Source: Pelecanus crispus
Taxonomy: Eukaryota; Chordata; Aves; Pelecaniformes; Pelecanidae
Length of the DNA: 64,000 nt
NCBI RefSeq assembly: GCF_030463565.1
Contig: NC_134660.1
Coordinates: 3,981,501-4,045,500, forward strand
Reading direction: 5' to 3'
Both the position numbers and the translations under genes were made by a program. Under the pieces are notes generated by a model that had not been told where the DNA came from, ran no database searches, and saw only the letters and a list, made by a program, of their open reading frames with translations. This document shows, piece by piece, positions 50,211-61,239 of the stretch (position 1 is the first letter of the stretch; the number at the start of each line of letters is the position of its first letter).

Positions 50211-50654
50211 CTGCAAAATAAAGAACAGGAAAAAAAAATCATTAGAAAAGACAGAAAAAATAAGTCTACTTCCACAATAGGTATCGAAACAAGCATTAGA
50301 AAAAAAAGTCAGAATATAAGATCTTATATTCCACAAATTTTCATTACAATACTGTCTTACTGTCCTTTTTAACAAGGTTTTCCTCCCACGCCATCAGAGA
50401 AATGGCTGACCCTGTGCAAATTTCTCTAAGGCACCATCCACAAAAATATTAATTGCTACCTGAATTTGTTGTTTGCAAAGAACAAGTCAGAGGCACGCCT
50501 GACTCCCTGATGAGAACATTGTCTCAGAACACTTACGAATCCAGAGCTAACGATCAAGTGAAAATTTGGTTTCAGATAGACTAGTACAAAGAAGATTAAG
50601 ACTTTGAAAGAGGGAATCAAAGAATTTAAAACTTGCTGGTAAGATCCCATGAAA

Positions 50655-50935
50655 TTATAGAATCATAGAATCGTTTAGGTTGGAAAAGACCTTTAAGATC
50701 ATCCAGTCCAACCATTAACCTAACATTACCAAGTCCACACTAAACCAATCAAGGGTAGACTAGACTAAACCATGTCCCAGAGTGCGTCTACCCGTTTTTT
50801 GAACGCTTCCAGGGATGGGGACTCCACCACCTCTCTGGGCAGCCTGTTCCAATGCTTGACTACCCTTTCCGTGAAGAAATTTTTCCTAATATCCAATCTA
50901 AACCTCCCCTGGCGCAGCTTGAGCCCATTATGCTC
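50655..50935 (-). mobile_element. CR1 LINE 3' fragment, relatively well kept
   Basis: It begins with the complement of the CR1 terminus (TATAGAATCATAGAATCG), then TTTAGGTTGGAAAAGACCTT and CATCCAGTCCAACCATTAAC. It continues through CTCTGGGCAGCCTGTTCCAA and CCTAATATCCAATCTAAACC to about 50935. 5'-truncated, minus strand, no ORF2. The text is typical of CR1 copies in neoavian genomes. Confidence 0.95.
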
Positions 50936-51756
50936 AGAAACCTTCTATTCTACATCCCCCTCACAATTCAAAACATGAACGTTATTAACACTGAAGAACC
51001 CCTTTCATTTTTGTCCAGCTCCTACTGGTGAATGGGTTTTGCATCGCTCTCATTAGTGATGCAGTCCCAAATGGTGGGAGGGCAACACCACAACAACAAA
51101 CCCAAGGAAAGGCCAGGGTGTCCAGAGGGGGAAAGCCAACAAAATACTTTAGATTATTAACACGGACTACCCAGTTCCTCAGAGACAAATGCTATTCCCC
51201 ATGCCACTTTCTTTTACCAATGACAGTGCCCACAGCCTCCCTACAGCATCTCATCTCAGAGAGCCTCCCCTGTTCGCCCAACAGCTGGGCAATACACAGG
51301 ATGTGTTGCAGCCAGCAGAAGGTAAATGTGTTACAAATGGCTGGACAGCCGCTGCCAGTCAGGAATCAAACACCACAAACAATACTGACTTTGCTATCAG
51401 ACAGCTGACAAAGCGACTCTGGGACTGCCTGCAGCCCTCAGACTGTACGCATGTTGGCCTGCAATAGTTGCTTTCAACAGTCAAAATACATCAAATACCT
51501 TTTTTTACTTCCCCAAGAGTCTCCCAAACACCACCAGTACAAGGGAGTAAGATGCTGATGTTCGTACAATACACACATCAGTGTGACGTTTTGTCAGCAT
51601 CAGCATGTTTTCCCTGGAGCAGAGTGATTCAGCTATGGTTTGTGTTAGAGGGAAGAACCGAAAATTAAATTCAAGGGTACAGAACTTGGGGTGGGAAAAG
51701 GAGGTGTCATCCAGAGAGCGTTACATGTTCTGAGCACTGATAACAACGCTCTGTAC

Positions 51757-51856
51757 CTCGTTGTTCATGTAGTGGAGGTCCAGTGGCTGGCCAAAGGCTG
51801 TTTTCACTTTCTGTTGCACGTCTTCATAACGCACAGGACGGACAAATGGGATAATT
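51757..51856 (-). CDS. MAP3K3: MAP3K3 exon: middle of PB1 domain
   Basis: Codes residues 57-89 plus one base of Arg56. It reads [20 protein letters not shown] and [13 protein letters not shown], against human [21 protein letters not shown]. The acceptor is CTTTTGTTCCAG and the donor GAG|GTACAG. Confidence 0.96.
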
Positions 51857-54800
51857 CTGGAACAAAAGAGAATCGCTGATTGAATTCAGAGAAATACTTG
51901 ACAATGCAATCATTAAATTAGATGGCTGAACCATTAAAAACACATTTGAATGTTCTCCTTTCATCCCCAAGCAGGTATTGAACCCTTCTAATTTGAATTG
52001 ATATTAATTATTTGAGCAAGGAATTACTGATCTCTGGTCATTTCCAAATGGTCTGTCAAAATGCAATATTCAACTGAACATTTCAAATAGAATGCCTTTG
52101 TCCCTGGATAGAAAAGTATCCTTTACTGAATAAATTTCTTCCACATAACAGAATACAAATCTCCTGTGCACTTTGGCTTAGAGAATACTGCCTCAGGCAC
52201 AAAACACAAACAAATACATTCAGCGAGAGCTGAATTAAAAGCCGCAAGAACAAAAAAGTATTTGGTTTAAGTACTCCAATACCTGAACTCAAAACTCACT
52301 CCCTAAAAATTTCTAAACCGTGTTCCAGTTGAAAGCTTTCAACAAGCGTTCCCACAGCAAAGTTAGTCCTGAACTCCTGAGGGGAGGCATCAGCAGGAGG
52401 ACACAAAGGAATCTGAAAACCCTTTCCCAAAGGTGATCTGTGACATTAGCTCCACGTTAGCCCTCTGCACGCTCAACTCGGACATCTCCAAACATCTGAA
52501 TCACAGCCTCGCTACGCTATCTCTGCAGTTATCCTTCAAATCCTGTGCAAAACAGCAGGGGCTTTTTCTCGAGAGCCGAGTCAAATCTAACTGTAACTGA
52601 GCAACTGTTTGTCACTCATGGCTTGCTTTATTTAAAAAATATTGCTTTTTTTTTTTAATTACAGAGGCCAAATAGGTCAAAACTTAAATACCGCTTCAGC
52701 TGTAATAGCAGTGGCACAGCTGACTTGCAGTAATTCAGAATAATTCAGAATATTCATATAAGGCAGAATATTCGTATAAAACAGATCAGTCTCATACCCT
52801 CATCCTTCCTCCCTCATGAGCACTTTGCAGATGTAATGCATCTCCGGGCACCGTCACTGACTGACACACAAAACATGCACAGATGTAAATTATTCTGATC
52901 GCTTTCCCTGAGCCCAGGCCTTGTGGCACACTAAACCCCCAGTTCTGGCACTCAGCCGTTTCCTTGCCAGTCGAACGGCAGCAGTTTTACTCACATACAC
53001 AAACAGCCTCAAGAAATCCAAAATGGCAACAGGCACAGCCGTCCTAGGGGAAGCCTGCAGAATCCTGTGGCACACGCATGCTTTTCAGAAAACGACTGTA
53101 TACTTTTCTTTGTTTTTATTACTGTTTTGCCTACCTTGGAATAGAAACTCTAATGCTTTAGGCAAAGTAGTAATATGAAGTTCCAGCAAAGCATCTAAAA
53201 CTGTTTATTTTGGTGGAATGTTCTTCTGCAGGAAGTTGCCAAGTACTCAGAAAGTCGCTACCTTGACGGCCATGGAAAAGGACGATTTTCACCCTCTTCA
53301 GAAGAATCAGCGAGTAAAATATCCCGGGTCAAGAACTGGAGGATTCAAATGTGAACTATAGTCTACAACCCACTACTCTAGCAAACCAAGGATGCCTATT
53401 GCTCAGAAACCTGCTGAGAAACCCACTTTTCGTCTCTCTGCTGCACAAGGCCCAGATGGTTGGCTGTTCCCGCCTTCGGGCTCCTGCAACCAGACTTCTG
53501 GCCATCTGCTTCCATGGGCCACGAGACCACGCTGCGTCTCCACTACCCGCAAGTTAACCAAACAGCTCTGGGACTCAGCTGACGGCCACCATCGTTCTGA
53601 AAGCTCTTAAGACCACTGCGACAGCTGCTTACCCCACTGCTGCACCTTGAAACAACTCTGCTTCGGCACAGCTGAAATACTGCCCCAAAAAGCTTGATTA
53701 TTAGCGCCACTTAACAATTTTGCCATCAGGCAGAAACAGGAAGACCTGAAGGGACCACAGAAACTCAAGACCTATCTTGCTCACAGAGGCAGCTCTCTGA
53801 GTGAAACCCTGAATCACCTCTGGGGAAGCTCACACGAGCTCATGCTGAACCCATGCTTTGGATAGAAGGCTTAGTTTCCAAAACGTCCAGCCAGCCTGCT
53901 TCGCCAGTGCTCAGTATCCTTTCACGATATGCAGCTTTTGTTTTAAACAGTTCTAGCGTTAGTTGCCTTCCTTAGCCCCTTCCCAGGAAGGGTTCATCTT
54001 GCTACCAGACCTACAACGTTCAGCTATTTAGAAATAATTGTCCTTGTTAAAAAGCGGCGCACAATAAAATTTTCTACATATTACTAAGAAACCCATCCAT
54101 GAAATTATAGTACTCTGGCACTGTACAAATGTAATTCAGCTCTCAGTTGAGCCGAAGTCCCTTACAAAGGCTTCTATTCTACACTCAATGCATTAAAAAG
54201 CAGAGCTGTTCTCAGGTGCCACAAATTCTATTAGTTTAAAAACTCTGTGCACTCTTCTAACACAAGATCATGGACTGCAGGGTTTAAGGAGCCCATTCCT
54301 GCCCGACCACCTTAAATATTTGTGGTTAGATCTGGCAGCTCCTCTGAAACCAAGCACACACACTTACATTCTCGGTGCAAGCTTGCTGTCTGTAACTGCA
54401 TACCACTTTGGGAATGGGGAATTCAGGCGAGCGTAACTGCATAATTAGACTAACACACAATCAACCTTTTCATTTTAATGTTACTTCAGAAAAAAACCCT
54501 TTCTTCTCCCCTGAGCTCTGTGCCATCTTAAATGCGCTCAGACAGAAGACATGCAAGATGATAGGACTGTGGTGACAAGACTTTGCTTCCAAGTTACCTT
54601 GTCCTGACATGGTATGACAAGAAATTGTGACATGTCACACAGCAGCTCTGTTGTTGTCCACACAATGCTTGTGACACTGTAGAGTGCGGAGAAGATCTGG
54701 CTGACAAAGGAGGCAGCAGATCCAGCTATGATTACGTTTAGATTTTCTCCTTGAGGCCCAAAAGTCAGGTTTTTTTAGTGAGAGAATTCAACACGTACCA

Positions 54801-55942
54801 CTGTGGTGAATGAAACAGTTCAATTTTTGAGGAAGCCTTTACAAATTATCCTCTGCCATCTGCTTTATCAACAAAGAATGCCTCTGCTTTTCTGTTTTAA
54901 CAAAAATCCCTTAATTTGACAAAGGACGATACTTAAGGGGGAGCTTAAGCTGCTCAGCCAGTAACCTTTGCTAGTAACAGGCTGTTAGGATCACTACATA
55001 CAACTTGCACTGTTGTGCTATCAACATTAAATTTGCATTTTATCATGAAACTGTGAACTACTTCATGTTGAAAGTACTGTCTGGGACGGGAGAAACCACA
55101 GGATTCCCATAGGACGTTTGTGAAGAGTAGCATATGAATTCATGCTTACAATCCAATTAATTTCTTCAGAAAAAGGAAACTGGAACCTAGCATCAAGATC
55201 CCTTTTTCCTCCCTCAACTAGAGCTCAAGAGCAGCCTCAAAGAGGCTGCAAACAAGTTTGGAGCCTTTCTGTACATTCACACAGCCACTGAACAGCCATA
55301 CCAGTATCCAGAGTTCCTCTCAATTAGATGGCAATAAGGGGCTTTTTTGAGACCTACTTTGAAACCTCTAGGCAATTTTAGCCATTGGAAGCAACACTGT
55401 AAACACCGAAAATGCTAATTCAGTTAATTCTGGTTTTTTCATAAAAGAAAGCATCTCAAAACTAAGTATCAGAAGAAATAACAAGGAAACTTTTTGATCA
55501 ATGAAAAAAATCTTCCCTAGCTGTATCTGTTGCTCAGTCACAGCAGGACAGTGACAGCGATAGGTCATCAAGAAGTGAGAACATAGAAAAGGCAGACACT
55601 GATTTGATGAGTTTCATTTGGTTTTAGTTAAGTGAAACAAATAGGGAGCATATCTGAAATAAGGCTATCAGGCTGAATTTATTTCAGGATGGACAGCTTT
55701 TTTAATATTACTGCAATTCACTTACAAATAGATACTATGAAAATAAATCAAAGGAAGGTGTTATACGATACACTGATTTTTAAAAACTAACCAAGTTGTG
55801 TATGACCTGCTTGCTGTTGCCATTGCTGTGTGGTTTTCGTTCAGGAACAAGGAAAGTGAAGCCAAAAAAATATTTAACCTAAATTACTAATGACTAAATT
55901 ACTCCACTCAGCAAAGAATCAAAGTAGTGAAGACAGACTCAC

Positions 55943-55983
55943 CGTCTTTCCCCATTATGTTCAAACTTTATCCTTACATCATT
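55943..55983 (-). CDS. MAP3K3: MAP3K3 small exon: start of PB1 domain
   Basis: 41-nt exon coding residues 43-55 plus two bases of Arg56. It reads NDVRIKFEHNGERR, where the basic Lys starts PB1. Human has SDVRIKFEHNGERR. The donor is CG|GTGAGT and the acceptor TTTCTTCTGCAG. Confidence 0.95.
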
Positions 55984-56657
55984 CTGCAGAAGAAAGAGCA
56001 AAAGGTTAGTTCGCAATGAAACTCTGGCATACATAAAAGGCACACAAATGGATCATATAATGATTTTAAGGCCCAAACACAAAGCAGGTCCATTTGTAAT
56101 CAACTCCTCAGAAGGCTAACCAGCACACAACAAGTCTGGTAACTTTTCTCCATGGAAGCTGAAGCAGACGGTGGACAAGTGGCTGACATGGGAACACACA
56201 CCATGAGGAATGGAGAAATTGCTAACAGAGAAAGAGAAGGGAAGGGGTAAAAAACTAAGCTGTAATTTTTATTAATTGTCACTTAAAGAGAGGACACTGA
56301 AATATACTTTAAGGAAAATTAATCCGTCTTTAACACTGCCTGGCAAAAATCTGAAATCAAGTCCAGCTACATATTCACCTGAACTGAAGCTAGTTTTCTT
56401 CCTGCATTCTCAAAGCAAGCATGTTTTCTTCTATGGCAAAAAAAGAGAGAGATACAGGGAACGTGCTACATTCTTTATTCTTGAGACACAGACTAAATCT
56501 CTGCTTTTGCAAAAATGCAGCCCCTGAAACTCCAACTATGAAGTTACAAACAAGTTAACTATGTGTCATCTTTTAAAGCGCAAAGGGGTCATCATCCATA
56601 TCTGGCAGATGGTTAAAAGCACTGACCACTCAACCTGTGCATTTCACTGTAAACTCA

Positions 56658-56745
56658 GAAGATGTAACGTAGCACAGAAGAGTCAACATGCTGAACTTTC
56701 AACTCTGGAGATCAAAGTTCAAATCCCAATTTAGGTCACAAAGAT
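56658..56745 (+). mobile_element. MIR-like / tRNA-SINE relic
   Basis: CGTAGCACAGAAGAGTC, then CTCTGGAGATCAAAGTTC and AAATCCCAATTTAGGTCAC, match the sense MIR head with its B-box (GTTCAAATCCC). Confidence 0.45.
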
Positions 56746-59055
56746 AAAAATAAAAGGGAAAAATCTGCTCTGATAAGACTCCATAATTTCTGCTGCACAA
56801 TTTATGTGATTGGAATAGATTAAGCCATCTGTGAAAGCCTTAGACAATAGGCAATCATACATCTAGGAACTTCAAAAAAATGTGGCCAGGAAATGCTCTT
56901 TAGCTGGAGGAAGTATCTGGCAGGCCTAGTGGTCAAGAATGCAGTTCAAAGGGACCCATGCAATCACTGCGAGCACACAGCATTCCTGCAGCAACACTGT
57001 AGGTACAGAATTGATCATGACAAACGAGCTTCCCAATCAGAGCAACGACCATCTGCAGGTGGGTGATTTCCAATCTAACTTTACCAAAGATGTTTTCTCA
57101 GATGCGGGAAGAGAAAGAACTTACTCTAGAATGACACAGAAATGAAGCAAATTCTAGAGAACTCATTTTAATTGAACAGTAAAGGAAAAATGCAACAAAC
57201 AGCATAGGAATAATAAACTATAAAAGATGTCCACCAGCCAACCGCTATTGAAACAGTTGGTTTTTAGGCATAATGGATGGAGGAATGATCCCTTTGTATT
57301 AGGGATATTCAGGGAAGGAAGGCTACACTGTTCTAAGCAGCCCAGTCTATGGGAACTAAACAGGACTGTTTGGATTAAATTGAATTAAAGTAAATTTTCA
57401 GATTAAATTTCTGACCTCAAGATGTGTTCCAGGTCATGAAACAAAGCTCTCCTAGTTAAAATTAGACAACACTAAAACATCTTAGGCGCTCTTTGGAAAC
57501 CTTTCTTCAACTTGCTGGTACCTAAGCAAGCTAAAATACCTTTCCCAACAGCATTGCATGCTTTCAAACCTGTAATTTGTAACAAAGGGACAGGGGGGGA
57601 AGAATTTAACATCTATCTCCTGATGATTTTTCCAAAAGGATCGACACTGGCCATTTGTGTCTATTTTTCAAAGATCCAAGGAAAGATATCCAAAGTGATC
57701 TTAGTGTTTAAATTTCAGAGAGAACCTAGAGGAGTTAAACACTACTGCTTTTCTTTTCCTTTGAAAGCAGTGAACCTATCACCTATATAAACCACTTTTT
57801 AAAGCAACTCACATAAACTGTCCTAAGAGATGAGCAAGAAAGCAAATCCAAGTTTGGTGCTTTAGTGTTCCAGTTCTGTGATGTGATATCATAAATAATG
57901 ATTACAGATTTTCCTTTAAGACATTTCTGAATTTACGTTTCAAAGTGATTTGGAGAGGATTTTGTACTGCTCCATCTACAGATTTGTCCAGCACATTCAA
58001 GGAAATCCCAGATCCCAGCTGAACAAGTAGATTATGAGCAGACAAAGCATAAGAAAGAGACAGACTTGAATTTTAAAGCCTGCTCCAAAAAGCTTAAGCC
58101 TGTAATAAGGATATAACTGGGAAGAGTTATGTTACTGATATAGGCAACTTCTCCTGCTAACGTTAGTCTAACCATAAGTAACTTGATTTAATTTTTTAAG
58201 ACAGTAATAGACAAAGAATTTTTGAACAGAATTGTTGCTTTTGCATTCAAGTATTTCATTCAAATGATATACAGCATACATTGACTGAGCGGTATTATTC
58301 TGTCCTTTCCTTCTAAAAGAAGGTCAATACAAGAGTTTTCTCTATAAAAAAATGTCTCTAGCAATGTAAAATGAACCTAGAGATGTTTTAAAGTATTGAC
58401 CCTGCCACTTATTAACTTGGGAAAAGTAGTTCTCTCAGAAAATGGACTTCACATCTCCATACCCACCCAAGTAAGGGTTAGTTTCATTCCCCTCTTCATG
58501 TGACTTATGACTGGGTAACTCCAGACACTCCTGCCTCTTAAGGATGCTGCCCCTATTCAGACACCTGTAAATAGCTGTTTCCTTTTTCACTGAGGCAAGA
58601 TTTATTGCAGCTTCACTAAAGCCAGTCCTTTCAGACAGTCCCCTTCCCTGTTCTTGGATCAACTTCAGTCTGACCACCTTTTATCGAGACCTTCATTCTG
58701 TATCCACATGCAGTCTGAATCATGTGAAGATGAGACCCGCATTAGTTCATTATCTGACAGACTGCCCTATGCAGCTTTAAACTGCAGCAGCCTGCTTTTG
58801 CATCAGAGATGGAAATACTTGTTTCCTTTTCATCGTTATGCTTCTCAGTTCCCTGCTTCCCTTTGAATTTAACTATTATTTCCATTACAATGAGAAGTGC
58901 ATCATGCTGCTACATCATGACCGAGTCAGTAAAGAAAAGCTTTCCTGGCCTCCCGCACCTGCTTAAATGAATTCTGTAAAGGTCACTGCACACAACTTTA
59001 AAACATGCTCCTAATTTATAACTGCTAATATTGAATAGGAAGCTAGTTTTCTTAC

Positions 59056-59145
59056 CGGAATTTTTTTTTCTTCCACTGCAGAGGCACACTGGTTTGTTAT
59101 TGCAGGGCTGCCCAAGAGGGGTGGACTGCTGGCATTGTGTTTTTT
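59056..59145 (-). CDS. MAP3K3: MAP3K3 optional (cassette) exon
   Basis: This 90-nt exon reads KKHNASSPPLLGSPAITNQC then ASAVEEKKIP, aligning over its length with the 31-residue segment (KKHNSSSSALLNSPTVTTSS...) present in the longer human MEKK3 isoform between residues 42 and 43. It is flanked by AAAG and CCG|GTAAGA and keeps phase 0, so it can be skipped or included. The acceptor has a poor, A-interrupted pyrimidine tract, consistent with a weakly used exon. Inclusion gives a 656-residue protein. Confidence 0.85.
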
Positions 59146-59509
59146 CTTTAAAAATAATAAAGTCATTTAAAAAAATGGTAATACGACTGTGAAACCAGAA
59201 AAACACTTGGTAAACTTTTTAGCTAATCTACACAGACCAAACCCCATCAGAAACACGTGGGGGAGGAAGGCAGAATACCGAGATGTTGCGAATTATTAAA
59301 ACTGCACCCTCCCTGGTCCACAAAGGTAAGCAAATCAAAGCTACCATGTTGGCAACACAGTCTGAGCAAGAATAGGGAGCTAATGCACCTGTGATGCTTC
59401 AGCAGTCAGAAGCCCAAGACAGAACACAGGCAGCAGACCCACTGTCGACCTACTCTGTCCCTTCTGCCTCCAGGTAACGATTTCAGGTTCTCACTAAATA
59501 GCCTATTAC

Positions 59510-59631
59510 CTGTTTGTTGGAGTGAGCAGTGTCTTTATTCTTCATGGTATCATATCCAGTCAGTCTGTGACGTCGGCTCATCTGGAGTGCTACCAGGTCC
59601 TTCATGATGGATTTCAAGGCCTCTTGTTCAT
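59510..59631 (-). CDS. MAP3K3: MAP3K3 exon 2: N-terminal segment
   Basis: Codes residues 2-42. It begins with two bases of Asp2, then [40 protein letters not shown]. Human starts MDEQEALNSIMNDLVALQ, so only ATGG is missing; it must come from an upstream exon. I saw no ATGG|GT donor in 59632-64000. The donor is CAG|GTAATA. Confidence 0.96.
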
Positions 59632-59794
59632 CTGTGATGCACAAGAATTTTAGCAGTAAGTTGCCTGGGTGAGTATCAACCGTGACACTTCTGCACTTAT
59701 TTCTGCTGGCTCATAGAAAGACAATCCTTTTTAGGATCTTTGCAAATACACTGTACTGTCGTTTAGTCATAAAAAGCCCAAACTTACTATCATG

Positions 59795-59897
59795 AAGTAG
59801 TAAATGGATAAATTTTAAGTCACTTGTCCAATGTCACAAAAGGATCTGGCCATAGTAAGGTTCAGAATAAATATCCCCTAGTTCTGTTAAAACGGCT
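59795..59897 (-). mobile_element. MIR-like SINE relic
   Basis: AAGTCACTTGTCCAATGTCA, then CATAGTAAGGTTCAGAATAA and CCCCTAGTTCTG, resemble the complement of MIR (ACTTGCCCAAGGTCACAC ... GAACCCAGG). Confidence 0.45.
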
Positions 59898-61183
59898 TCA
59901 CAACAAACAGTACAACTTGCACAGATTTGCTAGATCATCATAGGTCATTTAGGAAGGGCAAACTGATGTGCTTCTGCCAAGGAAAACCTGGTTAGAATCT
60001 GTTCCTTCCAATTTTATATCCTGTTAACTTAGAATTCTTGCTTGCTAGTGGAACAAACCACAGCCAGTAGAAAGAAAAATGAAAATCTGGACAAAGAGTC
60101 ATCTTAGAATATCTCTGAATACAAAGCCACTTGCACTGATTTCCCCAACACATTCCTCTCTTCCCCCCAAACAAGCCGATGGAACAAAGTTCAAACCATT
60201 TTATGAGACCTCAAGATCTACTGAACAGATTCAAATCACACAGCATTAAGAACACTGTCTGCTGGCAGAGTATAATGCAGCAGGTTCCATTCAAGGCTTC
60301 TTGCAAACGCAAGAAAATAAAAAACACACACTGAAATTTTTCTTATACGTACTACTGACTGCAAATTACTTTCTGAAGCTAAGATTCCTGATGCAACCAA
60401 TTTAAAGCATTCTTCCATTGCTTGTTAGTTTTGAGGAGAAGAGTGATATTTAGCAGAACTTTGTATGAAATCTAGAGGGGAAAAGAAAAAAAAAAAAAAA
60501 AGACGTAAAAGGCGAGAAACGCATAGTAGCTGGGCTGCGATGGATGCTAGCATAAAGTAAAGTGTCTAAAAACCGCTGAAAAGAATCCTTTGCTTTTGCA
60601 AGCATAACAATCCTAAATTCCTCAATACAGCAAAAGGTGGAAAAAGTCGACACGTGAAGTTTGCTTCAAAATGGGACTGTCCCAGCCGCTTTGCTCCTAG
60701 GCGCTGCGCCACCAACGTAACAAAGCAGCATCAGATGCGATCAGTCGGAGCATCTGCTATCGGCACACTCATGCCTACTGAGTTGCCGGGCTGCCATCTC
60801 ACGTATCAAGACTCAAGAGTTTTTAGGGATAAAGTGTCATTTCCTTGGCAAATAACGTGTCCAGTTAAATTGATATTGAGGCATAATTTAGGCATGAAAT
60901 CTGAAGCAGTGATTAGATCAGCTCCAAACATGCCCAGAAAAAGAATGTGCCCTTTCTAAAAGGGTCTGGTTGGACTTGACCACCAGTTTGGGATTTAAAA
61001 CTTTTTTTTTTTTTTTCCTCTTTGACAATTGGAACTTTTGGAGCAACGTGAACCAGTAATGCATAGAGGAGGTTATCACAACCCTACTCATATGACAGCG
61101 TATCAGCGGTGCAGTGCTTGATATGCTAGATTCCCCCTTTCTTCCCAAAGTGCACAAACGTGTCACTTTGATGTGTTTAAACT

Positions 61184-61239
61184 GAGACATTTTGAAGCCA
61201 ATTTGTAAATGAGAGCATTTTTGAAGCCAATTCGTAAAT
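61184..61239. repeat. short tandem duplication in MAP3K3 intron 1
   Basis: Two adjacent copies, about 29 bases apart, of GAGACATTTTGAAGCCAATT plus TGTAAAT, the second reading GAGCATTTTTGAAGCCAATT plus CGTAAAT. Confidence 0.8.
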
